Of a stretch of 64,000 nt of DNA, positions 25,002-32,744 are shown in pieces (position 1 is the stretch's first letter; each line of letters opens with the position of its first letter). Both the position numbers and the translations under genes were made by a program. The notes under the pieces were generated by a model. That model had not been told where the DNA came from, searched no databases, and saw only the letters and a list, made by a program, of their open reading frames with translations. This DNA comes from DASZGL01 sp035938875 (lineage in GTDB: Bacteria; Chloroflexota; Dormibacteria; Aeolococcales; Aeolococcaceae): positions 1-64,000 of the forward strand of contig DASZGL010000069.1 in the NCBI GenBank assembly GCA_035938875.1. Direction: 5' to 3'.

Positions 25002-26471
25002 TTACTGGAGCGCGACACCAATGACGTTGGCCATGCTCTGCATGAAATGCACCGCCGACTGGTCGAAGGTTTGGGCCGTCGACTTCTCGGCGATCAAGAC
25101 GCCACGCACTCCGGATGTCCCGAACACGGGAGCTGCGACGGCTGCTGCGGGCGCCCAGGACGCCTCGTCTGAGCAGCGGTCAAAGCGCCGATCGGTGCTG
25201 GCATCTCTGACGAGCACGACCTTGCGCGCCAGGGCCGTATACCCAGCGAGCGAGCGGCTCCCCGCAGGGACGGAGAATCGCTGTTCGCTCTGGGGTGATG
25301 CGGCTCGTGTCACCAGCTCGGCACCACCTGGTGCGAACTCCATCAGCGTGGCGTGGTCCATCCCGAGCACGCGGCGGATGGCGTCGAGAGCCTCAGTGAC
25401 GATGGAGTCAGGTGAGAGACCACCGCCCGCGGTTCGGCGCAACACATGCATCCCGAGGAGGGCGACCGTCTCCAACTGCAGCTCACGACTCTGTAAGTCG
25501 TCGTAGAGACCCGTGGTTTCCGTCAGATCCGTGAATAGGGCCATGACACCGATGAGCTCGTCCTGCTTACTGAATACAGGCGCCGCGGTCATCTGGGCGA
25601 CGAACTCTGTCCCGTCGCGCCGAACCAACCTCATTCTTCCCGCGTAGGGCTTGCCGCTGACCAGCGTCGAATGGATCTGCAGCGCCTCCTCCGAGGCTTG
25701 CGGTGCGGGGAACAATGCGAGGCCGTTCTTGCCGATCACATCAGACGCCCTCCACCCGAAAAGACGCTCGGCGGCGGCGTTGACGTACACGACCGAACCA
25801 TCGGGGCGGGCAGCAGCAACGGCCTGTCCTACTGCGTCGAGAAGCGCCGCTCGAAATCGCGCGTCCGTCTCGGCCGCGTCGCGAGCGGTGACATCGCGCA
25901 CGACCGCCACGGCGCCCTCGTAGCGGCCAGCCTCGTCGTGCATCGGACTGGTGGTGATTTCCGACAGGAACCTCGATCCGTCGGGGCGTCGCAGCTCGAT
26001 CTCGTAGCGCTGGTGGACGCCGGCTCGACCGAGCTCTCCCCGTTCCCGGACGAGAGGTAGCGATTCGGGCTCGATGAAATCCGTCACCGAGCGCGCGAGG
26101 AGCTCGTCGATGGAGCAGCGCATGAGCTCCGCCATCTTCCGGTTGACGAAGCGAGTGCGACCCTCGCGGGAGACCCAGATGCCGTCGTCCGCGGCTTGGA
26201 GGATCTGGTGCAACACCATGGCCTCGGCCTCGCCGACGGGTGAGGCATCACTACCGGCTGTCGACACGCGTGCGACCGCCGCCGGCAGGGTGAGGCCCTC
26301 CGCGACGAGGCGGCGAACTGCGGAGACCCGCCTCAAGTCTTCCTCGGAGTAGAGCCGCTGGCGCCCGGACGAGCGGTCGGGCACCAGAAGGTTGAACCGC
26401 CGCTCCCACGCCCGCAACGTGCTGACGCCGACTCCGGCCCGCCGGCCGAGTTCGCCGATGCGCATGCTCAC
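25002..26471 (-). CDS. MerR-type (CarH/LitR-like HTH) regulator fused to PAS-PAS-GAF sensor
   Basis: A 489-residue protein. Residues 1-70 form a MerR helix-turn-helix with the CarH/LitR/MlrA-type blocks STLRAWERRFNLL and RQRLYSEEDLRRV, then AEGLTLPAAVARV. Instead of a cobalamin-binding domain, two PAS domains follow (about 85-200 and 205-325; SRFLSEITTSPMHDEAGR and VYVNAAAERLFGW are PAS features), then a GAF domain (about 335-489). No kinase or cyclase domain follows. It probably senses a small molecule, redox state or light through PAS/GAF and regulates the exporter downstream and itself. GTG 26471 and ATG 26465 are both possible starts. Confidence 0.8.
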   Translation of the reverse strand: MSMRIGELGRRAGVGVSTLRAWERRFNLLVPDRSSGRQRLYSEEDLRRVSAVRRLVAEGLTLPAAVARVSTAGSDASPVGEAEAMVLHQILQAADDGIWVSREGRTRFVNRKMAELMRCSIDELLARSVTDFIEPESLPLVRERGELGRAGVHQRYEIELRRPDGSRFLSEITTSPMHDEAGRYEGAVAVVRDVTARDAAETDARFRAALLDAVGQAVAAARPDGSVVYVNAAAERLFGWRASDVIGKNGLALFPAPQASEEALQIHSTLVSGKPYAGRMRLVRRDGTEFVAQMTAAPVFSKQDELIGVMALFTDLTETTGLYDDLQSRELQLETVALLGMHVLRRTAGGGLSPDSIVTEALDAIRRVLGMDHATLMEFAPGGAELVTRAASPQSEQRFSVPAGSRSLAGYTALARKVVLVRDASTDRRFDRCSDEASWAPAAAVAAPVFGTSGVRGVLIAEKSTAQTFDQSAVHFMQSMANVIGVALQ

Positions 26472-26478
26472 AGCAGGC

Positions 26479-26508
26479 AGGCTACCATACCTCTACAACT
26501 TGTACAAG
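26479..26508 (-). promoter_or_regulatory. Palindrome CTTGTACAAG overlapping a promoter of the MerR-type gene
   Basis: CTTGTACAAG (26499-26508) is a perfect 10-base palindrome in the divergent gap. On the minus strand its TTGTAC forms a -35 with a 17-base spacer to TAGCCT (26479-26484), placing transcription start next to the GTG/ATG of the regulator. TTGTACA-type sites are, as far as I recall, typical of LitR/CarH-family operators. Repressor binding here would autoregulate and could also affect the divergent response-regulator gene. Confidence 0.5.
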
Positions 26509-26573
26509 ATTACCCGTCGTATAAAGCCGTAATTCCTCGACTAGACAGGCAGGTCTGAGATGATGAGGCGGCT

Positions 26574-27242
26574 GTGGACGCCCCTGACGAACGTATCGCC
26601 GTTGCGCTCCTCGATCAGCAGGCGCTGGTACGCGAGGGGCTATGTGAGCTTCTGGAGCGAGAGTCCGACATGAAGGTCACCGGGGTGGCTTCGCGACTTG
26701 ACGAGGCGCTGCTTCTCGAACCCGAACCCGACGTCTTCGTTGCCGAGATCAACTTGCGCGACGCGCGCGGCCCCTATGTCGTCGCCCGGCTACGAAGTCG
26801 CTTCCCCGGGTCGGGGATCTTGGTGCTCACCACCATGACCTACGCCGATGAGGTCGAGGCCGCGTTCGCCGCCGGCGCCAACGGTTACGGCCTCAAGGAG
26901 ACCGCGGCAAGCGAGATCGTCAACGCCATACGCCAGGTCCACCGCGGCGAGGGATATCTCGACTCCACGTTGGGAGCGGCGCTTACCCGGCGCGCCAACC
27001 GGCAGGACCCGGCGGCGGGCAACACACTCACACCACGAGAGGTCGAGGTGCTGCGACTGCTCGCCCTGGGTCACACCAACCTCGAGGTCGCCGAAAGGCT
27101 CAACGTGTCGCCCCGCACCGCAGAGGCTCACCGTGCCAACCTCATGGGGAAGCTGCGCGTCTGCAGCCGCGCCGAGCTGGTGAGATTCGCTCTGGAGCAC
27201 GGTTACCTCGGTCGCGCCGGCAGCAGCGACACCAAAGCCTGA
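26574..27242 (+). CDS. NarL/FixJ-type response regulator with atypical receiver
   Basis: A 222-residue protein with a receiver domain (1-125) and a LuxR-type HTH (about 150-210, LTPREVEVLRLLALGHTN then SPRTAEAHRANLMGKL). The phosphoacceptor position aligned from the block DVFVAE is Glu58 rather than Asp, and the acidic pair near the N-terminus is reduced to a single Asp (LLDQQ). The conserved Lys remains (GLKETAASE). It may be locked on, or controlled without phosphorylation. No histidine kinase is adjacent. It starts at GTG 26574, divergent from the MerR-type gene. Confidence 0.85.
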   Translation: MDAPDERIAVALLDQQALVREGLCELLERESDMKVTGVASRLDEALLLEPEPDVFVAEINLRDARGPYVVARLRSRFPGSGILVLTTMTYADEVEAAFAAGANGYGLKETAASEIVNAIRQVHRGEGYLDSTLGAALTRRANRQDPAAGNTLTPREVEVLRLLALGHTNLEVAERLNVSPRTAEAHRANLMGKLRVCSRAELVRFALEHGYLGRAGSSDTKA

Positions 27243-27298
27243 CGTCGCAGGTCCGATACAGCCGGGCCCTGCAGCCTCGACAGCATCGTTGCCTTCGG

Positions 27299-28387
27299 TC
27301 AGTGCCCCTGTGGAGGCGGTGTTGGTCCGCCGACGGTGAAGTGCGCCGGGGTCGGTGGCGGTGTCGGTGTTGGCGAGGGCTTCGGTGTCGGGGACGGCGT
27401 CGGTGATGGCGTCGCCGTCGACGTCGAACCAGTGGCGGGAACAGACGGCACGACATCGGGCTGCCCGGGCTTGCCCCCCACCGCGGGCGCTGCGGTGTTG
27501 ACCAGATCGATGTAACCGAACGTCGGCACCAGCAGGTTGAGCTTTGGCTTCAGCGCTGCCAGCGCGTCGAGCTGACCGGGGATCGCGGCGACATCGGCGT
27601 CGTTGGCGACGTTGCCGAGGATGGCCCTCCAGCCGGTGGCGGCGACGATGGCAAGACGGCCGTCAGGCTGCCAGTCGAAGCGTGCCACTCTGACGCCGAA
27701 GGTCGAAGGAAACGCTTGCTCGACGGCGACCAGGGTGCGCATCAGCGTCGGGTCGAGAGCCGGCTGTGTCCCGTCGGTAAACGGGCGCTCGTCGGTCAGC
27801 AGCGCCAGCGCCGGCAGCGTGAGGCCGGCAGCCGCAGCGGTGTCCAGGCTCTCGCCGCCGGGAGCTACGAGGCGATCACCGCGCGCGTCGTGGACGCGGA
27901 GTACCGGCGTCCATTCGGTGATGCTGATGCGCACCGTCCCGGGGAGCTCGGTCTCCACCGCAGCGCTGCGCACCCAGGGCAGGTGCTCGAGGCGGCTGCG
28001 CACCGCCTGGCCGTCGACTGTGAAGATGCTCTGCGACGAGCCGATGTCCGCGGCGGAGATGATGGCGTCGCGCGACATCAGCCGTGCGCCACTGATGGCG
28101 ATCGTCGACACGTGGAACGTCGGTGCCAGCAGCAATGCGCCGAGCGCAACAAGCTGAACGAGGAGGACGACCAGCGCTGTCCTCCGCCGCGACCGCGTCG
28201 CCTTGAAGAGCTCGCCCACCTGGACGCGCGGCAGCGGTTGGCTGATGCGCCTGCGCCTGGTCGGCCGCAGCACCGTGCGCTCGGGCACGTGGAAGCGTCG
28301 CGGCACGCGGGGCGCGTCGGTGATCGATGCGGCGATGGCGCGGGCACGAGCGGTGCGCTGGGCGTGTTCGGCGCCCGCGACACTCAT
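27299..28387 (-). CDS. ftsQ: Cell division protein FtsQ/DivIB with Pro-rich C-terminal tail
   Basis: A 362-residue bitopic protein. The cytoplasmic N-terminus is long and basic (about 69 residues, including RPTRRRRIS), the membrane helix is at about 70-88, and the POTRA domain follows (VSTIAISGARLMSRDAI, SIFTVDG, LPWVRSAAVETELPGTV). The C-terminal 45 residues are a (T/S)P-rich tail (TPSPTPSPTPKPSPTP) that probably projects into the cell wall. FtsQ recruits FtsL/FtsB and FtsW/FtsI to the septum. ATG overlaps the ddl stop (ATGA). It is the last gene of the main dcw run; ftsA is about 14 kb away. Confidence 0.9.
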   Translation of the reverse strand: MSVAGAEHAQRTARARAIAASITDAPRVPRRFHVPERTVLRPTRRRRISQPLPRVQVGELFKATRSRRRTALVVLLVQLVALGALLLAPTFHVSTIAISGARLMSRDAIISAADIGSSQSIFTVDGQAVRSRLEHLPWVRSAAVETELPGTVRISITEWTPVLRVHDARGDRLVAPGGESLDTAAAAGLTLPALALLTDERPFTDGTQPALDPTLMRTLVAVEQAFPSTFGVRVARFDWQPDGRLAIVAATGWRAILGNVANDADVAAIPGQLDALAALKPKLNLLVPTFGYIDLVNTAAPAVGGKPGQPDVVPSVPATGSTSTATPSPTPSPTPKPSPTPTPPPTPAHFTVGGPTPPPQGH

Positions 28388-29340
28388 CGCGGCGCTTTCT
28401 CGCGATGACGCGCCAGGGCGTCGTCGATCAGACCCTCGCACATGTCGCCGAAGTCGATACCCGCCGCGCGGGCGGCGTCAGGCAGCAACGAGATCGGCGT
28501 CAGCCCGGGGATGGTGTTCACCTCGAGCACCCATGGCACGCCAGCGGCGTCGACGATGATGTCGACGCGGGAGAAGCCGCGGCAGCCCAGCAGCTGGTGG
28601 GCGCGCACGGCGCTGTGCTCCGCCGCCAGGCGCTGGTCGTCGGGCAGCCTGGCAGGAATGATGTGTTCGCTCTGACCCGCGGTGTACTTCGCTGCATAGT
28701 CGTAGAGAGGACGGTGAGAGATGATCTCGAGGGTCGGTAGTGCCTTCGGTGGATTATGCCCGAGAATCCCGATGGTGACCTCCATCCCCGTCACGAATGC
28801 CTCGCAGAGCACGTCGTCGTGCCAGGCCGCGTCCGCGTACGCCGACTTCAGGCCATCCTCGTCCGCAACGATGGTGAGGCCGATGGTCGAGCCACTGCGG
28901 TTGGGTTTGACCACCAGGGGAAGACCGAGCGTGGCCGCCGCGCCGCGCATCTGCTCCGTCGCGGAGTCTGGGGGCGCGGTCCGCGCCACCACGATCCAGG
29001 CCGGCGTCGCCAGCCCACCGGCGGCCAGCACCCGCTTGGCCATGGCCTTGTTGAAGCACAGCGCCGAGGCGAGCACGTCGCTGCCGGTGTAGGGGACGCC
29101 GAGCAGCTCGCAGACTCCCTGAACGGTGCCGTCCTCGCCGTAGCGCCCGTGTAGCGCCAAGAACGCGACGTCGTAAGCGCCACCGCGCAGCGCATCCCAG
29201 AGCTCTTCGTCGCCGTCAAGCTCAACGCATCGATGCCCACGCGCCTGGAGCGCGCCGATGACGTGGGCGGCGCTGTTGCGACTCACCTCGGCCTCGCTGC
29301 TCCGCCCCCCGGAAACGACGGCGATGCGCAACGGGGTCAT
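28384..29340 (-). CDS. ddl: D-alanine-D-alanine ligase
   Basis: A 318-residue ATP-grasp enzyme making D-Ala-D-Ala for the peptidoglycan stem peptide. Blocks seen: AVVSGGRSSEAEVSRNSA, ALHGRYGEDGTVQGVCELLGVPYTG split over residues 60-90, LPLVVKPNRSGSTIGLT, and the C-terminal DIIVDAAGVPWVLEVNTIPG with metal-binding Glu and Asn. It begins with ATG overlapping the murB stop and overlaps ftsQ by 4 bases, the classical murB-ddl-ftsQ order. Confidence 0.95.
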   Translation of the reverse strand: MTPLRIAVVSGGRSSEAEVSRNSAAHVIGALQARGHRCVELDGDEELWDALRGGAYDVAFLALHGRYGEDGTVQGVCELLGVPYTGSDVLASALCFNKAMAKRVLAAGGLATPAWIVVARTAPPDSATEQMRGAAATLGLPLVVKPNRSGSTIGLTIVADEDGLKSAYADAAWHDDVLCEAFVTGMEVTIGILGHNPPKALPTLEIISHRPLYDYAAKYTAGQSEHIIPARLPDDQRLAAEHSAVRAHQLLGCRGFSRVDIIVDAAGVPWVLEVNTIPGLTPISLLPDAARAAGIDFGDMCEGLIDDALARHREKAPR

Positions 29341-30239
29341 TGCTGCTCGCCGACCATGACGATCTCCGGTTCGAGGTCGACCCCGAAGCGTTCGAAGACG
29401 GTGTCGTGGGCGACGCCGACCAGGGTGAGCACGTCGGCGGCGGTCGCCTTGTCGACGTTGACGATGAAGTTGGCGTGCTTCGCCGAGATCTGCGCACCGC
29501 CGACTCTGCGCCCCTTGAGGCCCGCTGCCTCGACCAGCCGCCCCGCGTGATCGTCGGGGGGATTCTTGAAGACGCTGCCCAGGCTGCGGATCCCCCACGG
29601 CTGCGTCGCCTTGCGCTGGGCAGTGATCTCCTCGGTGCGAGCACGGACTCGCGCGGGATCGTCGCGGTGCACGGTGAAGCGCGCGGCGACCACGACGTGG
29701 TGAACGAGGTCGTCCTTGAACCGCGAGTGGCGATAGGCGAAGCCGCACTCCGCGGCGGCGAGGGTGTGGCGCTCACCGTCGGAGGCGAGGGTCTCGCACT
29801 CGACGAGGACGTCCTTGATCTCGGTGCCGAAGGCGCCGGCATTGCCGCGCACGCTGGCGCCGCAGGTGCCGGGAATGCCGATGCCGAACTCCATACCCGC
29901 GATCCCCCTGCGGGCGCAATCGAGCGCCGCACGGGGCATCATGTAGCCGCCGCTCAGCTCGACAACGTCATCGGCAAGAGCGCGCAGGCTGCGATCGGTG
30001 ATCTTGACCACCAGGCCGCGCACGCCGCCGTCGAGCACCAATGTGTTGCTCCCCGCGCCGAGCACCGACACGGGAATGCCCGACTGGGCGCAGCGCGGCA
30101 GCAGCTGCTGCAGCGGCGCGGGATCGTCGAGGGCGAGGAACCAATCTGCGGGACCGCCGACGCCGTACTGCGTGTGCCGAGCCAGCCGCTCGTTGCGTTT
30201 CACCCCCGGCCAGGCGTCGAGCCAGTCAGACTGCGGCAC
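29337..30239 (-). CDS. murB: UDP-N-acetylenolpyruvoylglucosamine reductase
   Basis: A 300-residue FAD enzyme reducing UDP-GlcNAc-enolpyruvate to UDP-MurNAc. The FAD-binding pattern includes TQYGVGGPADWFL, VLGAGSNTLVLDGG and GIPGTCGASVRGNAGAFG; the active-site Ser is in SLGSVFKNPP, and the final Glu is near DLEPEIVMVG. The GTG at 30239 overlaps the murC stop by 14 bases. Length and the presence of this loop pattern fit type II MurB as in Gram-positives. Confidence 0.95.
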   Translation of the reverse strand: MPQSDWLDAWPGVKRNERLARHTQYGVGGPADWFLALDDPAPLQQLLPRCAQSGIPVSVLGAGSNTLVLDGGVRGLVVKITDRSLRALADDVVELSGGYMMPRAALDCARRGIAGMEFGIGIPGTCGASVRGNAGAFGTEIKDVLVECETLASDGERHTLAAAECGFAYRHSRFKDDLVHHVVVAARFTVHRDDPARVRARTEEITAQRKATQPWGIRSLGSVFKNPPDDHAGRLVEAAGLKGRRVGGAQISAKHANFIVNVDKATAADVLTLVGVAHDTVFERFGVDLEPEIVMVGEQQ

Positions 30240-31635
30240 GCCGTGCCTCCAGCGCGGCAAGCATCCGCTTGGCGAACTGGTCGAAGCCGCCAAGCGCGAT
30301 GCAGAGGATGACGTCGCCGTCTTTCGCCATCGGCAGCAGCAGGTCGATCGCCGCCTCGGTGCTGCCGACGACACGCACCTCGCCGGTTGCCCGCGCGCGC
30401 TCGGCGACATCCTCGCTGCTCACCGTCGCCGGCAGATGTCGCTCGCGCGCCGCCTCGATGGGGCCGAGAACAACGAGATCCGCCCCCTCGAAGACACGCC
30501 GGTAGTCCTCGAGGAACTCCCTGGTCCGCGAGTAGGTGTGGGGGATGTTGACGACGATGAGTCGCGACGATGGAAACCGCGCGCGCGCGGCGCGAACCGT
30601 GACGGCGACCTCGGTCGGGTGGTGGCCGTAGTCGTCGACGACGGTCACGCCGTCGACGCTGCCGACGATCTCGAAGCGACGCGACGCCCCCTTGAACGTG
30701 CGGCACGCCTCGAGGCAGGCGTCGAGCGACGCGCCGGCGAATCGCGCCAGCGCCAGCGCGGCGACAGCGTTCTGCATGTTGTGGATTCCCGGCACGCTGA
30801 GCTCCACCGCAAACGCCTCGCCGCCGGAAGGCCGCACGCTGAAACGCTGGGCGGCGACATCGACGTCGCCGATGAGCCATTGCGACTGTGGCCCGATCCC
30901 GTACGTCTGCACCGGGCACGACGCGTGGCCGCGCAGCGCGAGGGACTCGGCCTCATCGGCGAAGAGCACCAGCAGGCCGTCACGCGGCATCGTCGACGCC
31001 AGTTGGGCGAACGGCGCGCGGTAGGACTCCATCGTCGGGTACACGTCGGGGTGATCGTGTTCCAACCGGGTGACGCACGCCGCCAGCGGATGCGCGTGGA
31101 GAAACTTGGGTCGCGAGTCCCACGGCGCCGTGGTGTACTCGTCACCCTCGATGACGAACGGGCTGCCCTCACCGAGCCGGGCACTGACACCGAAGTCGCG
31201 CGACGTCGCCCCCAGGCGGAATCCGGGCGACATCCCCGCGTGATCGAGCATCAGGGCGAGCAGCGCCGATGTCGTCGTCTTGCCGTGGGTGCCGCACACG
31301 GCGATGCGCATGCGATCGCGGGTCAGCTCCGCGTAGAACTCCGCCTCGCTGGTGATCGGCAATCCGCGCTCGACCGCCGCGGCCCACTCCGGATTCCCCT
31401 GGCGCACCTGGTTGCCGACGACCACGAGGTCCGGCAGGCCGAAGCGGTCGAGGTTGGCCGGCGTGTGCTCGTTGACCCAGGGGATGCCGGCGGCGTCGAG
31501 GATGTCGGTCGTCGGCGGATAGGCGAACTCGTCGGAGCCGCTCACCGCGTAGCCCAGCTGCTTGGCGAGCAGCGCCGCGCCGCTCACCGCGTAGCCGCAG
31601 ATGCCGAGGAAGTGGACGTGGCGGGGATGGTTCAC
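30226..31635 (-). CDS. murC: MurC-position Mur ligase with Mpl-like N-terminal and central domains
   Basis: A 469-residue Mur ligase in the canonical murG-murC-murB position. The N-terminus HFLGICGYAVSGAALLA, the YPPTTDILDAAGI and GNQVRQGNPEW blocks, and the central FVIEGDEYTTAPWDSRPKF resemble Mpl (the murein tripeptide ligase) more than MurC, which has GIGG and EADES. The ATP loop is GTHGKTTTSAL. The C-terminal VDDYGHHPTEV resembles MurC. It probably adds L-Ala to UDP-MurNAc, but tripeptide ligation cannot be excluded. GTG start overlaps murG. Confidence 0.85.
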   Translation of the reverse strand: MNHPRHVHFLGICGYAVSGAALLAKQLGYAVSGSDEFAYPPTTDILDAAGIPWVNEHTPANLDRFGLPDLVVVGNQVRQGNPEWAAAVERGLPITSEAEFYAELTRDRMRIAVCGTHGKTTTSALLALMLDHAGMSPGFRLGATSRDFGVSARLGEGSPFVIEGDEYTTAPWDSRPKFLHAHPLAACVTRLEHDHPDVYPTMESYRAPFAQLASTMPRDGLLVLFADEAESLALRGHASCPVQTYGIGPQSQWLIGDVDVAAQRFSVRPSGGEAFAVELSVPGIHNMQNAVAALALARFAGASLDACLEACRTFKGASRRFEIVGSVDGVTVVDDYGHHPTEVAVTVRAARARFPSSRLIVVNIPHTYSRTREFLEDYRRVFEGADLVVLGPIEAARERHLPATVSSEDVAERARATGEVRVVGSTEAAIDLLLPMAKDGDVILCIALGGFDQFAKRMLAALEARRAAV

Positions 31636-32744
31636 GCCGCTGCGCCGTGGCCGCGACGATGCTCGGCGAGGACGTCGTGGAGCAGGGCGATGACCCGATC
31701 GGTGGCATCGGGGACGCCACTGCGCACGCTGGCGTCAGACATCGCACGCCATCGCGCTTCGTCGTGCAGTAGCCGCTCGACCTCCTCGCGAAGCCGCACC
31801 GCCGACAGTTCCTCGTCGGGCACCACCATCGCGGCGCCGGCCTCGACATACGCGGACGCGTTCGCGTTCTGATGCGCACCCGCGTAGGGATACGGCACCA
31901 GGATCATCGCTCGGCCGAGGACACTGACCTCGGCGAGTGACGAGCCTCCGGCGCGCATCAGCACCAGGTCGGCGTCGCGGATGCGCTCGGCGATGTCGTC
32001 GAACCACGCGGCGACGGTGTAGCGCTCGCGGATCTCTTCGGGGAGGCCGGCGCGCACGGGGATCGACCAATCGGCGTCCCGGGTCCCGCAGCTGTGAGTG
32101 ACCACGAGCTCGGGGTTGGCCTCGAGAAGGTGATGGATGCCGCCGGCGACGGCATCGTTGATCCGCCGGGCACCCTGCGACCCGCCCATGATGAGCAGGT
32201 GCCCGCATCGCTCGCGTCGCGGCGCGGGCAGCGCGGCGATGACCTCGGGGCGCACCGGGTTGCCCGTGTGCACCACGCGTGCGCCCGGCAACAGCTGCTT
32301 GGTCCCGGCGAACGACACCGCCACCGCCTGGGAGCGCTTCGCCAATCTACGCACGGCGCGTCCCGGCAGCGCGTTCTGCTCCATCAGCACCACGGGGACG
32401 CGCTGTGATCGTGCCGCCAGCACCACAGGGACGCAGACGTAGCCGGCGGCGCCGACGACGATGTCCGGCGCGAATCGGTGGATGATGCGCCGCGCCCGCG
32501 CCACCGCACGCGGTAGTCGCAGCATCGCACCGACCATGCCCAGCGGTCGCGTGGTGTCGATGCCGCGGACGTCGAGGGTCTCGAGGTCCAAGCCCGCCGC
32601 GGGAACCAGCGTCTCCTCGATGCCGCCGCGACGGCCCACGAGCAGCACCGCCGCCGCCGCGTCAGACTCGCGAAGGGCTTGGGCGACGGCCATCGCGGGG
32701 GTCAGGTGGCCGCCCGTCCCCCCGCCAGCGATCAACGTGCGCAC
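31632..32744 (-). CDS. murG: Lipid II-forming GlcNAc transferase MurG
   Basis: A 370-residue GT28 glycosyltransferase adding GlcNAc to lipid I on the inner membrane face. The N-terminal glycine loop is TLIAGGGTGGHLTPAMAVA, followed by VGAAGYVCVPVV and LMEQNALPG. The UDP-GlcNAc site contains LLIMGGSQGARRIND, MRAGGSSLAEV and PYPYAGAHQNANA. I chose GTG 32744, preceded by GGGAGAGG. The start lies 83 bases inside the ftsW 3' end. The frame continues upstream without MurG-like sequence. Confidence 0.94.
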   Translation of the reverse strand: MRTLIAGGGTGGHLTPAMAVAQALRESDAAAAVLLVGRRGGIEETLVPAAGLDLETLDVRGIDTTRPLGMVGAMLRLPRAVARARRIIHRFAPDIVVGAAGYVCVPVVLAARSQRVPVVLMEQNALPGRAVRRLAKRSQAVAVSFAGTKQLLPGARVVHTGNPVRPEVIAALPAPRRERCGHLLIMGGSQGARRINDAVAGGIHHLLEANPELVVTHSCGTRDADWSIPVRAGLPEEIRERYTVAAWFDDIAERIRDADLVLMRAGGSSLAEVSVLGRAMILVPYPYAGAHQNANASAYVEAGAAMVVPDEELSAVRLREEVERLLHDEARWRAMSDASVRSGVPDATDRVIALLHDVLAEHRRGHGAAA

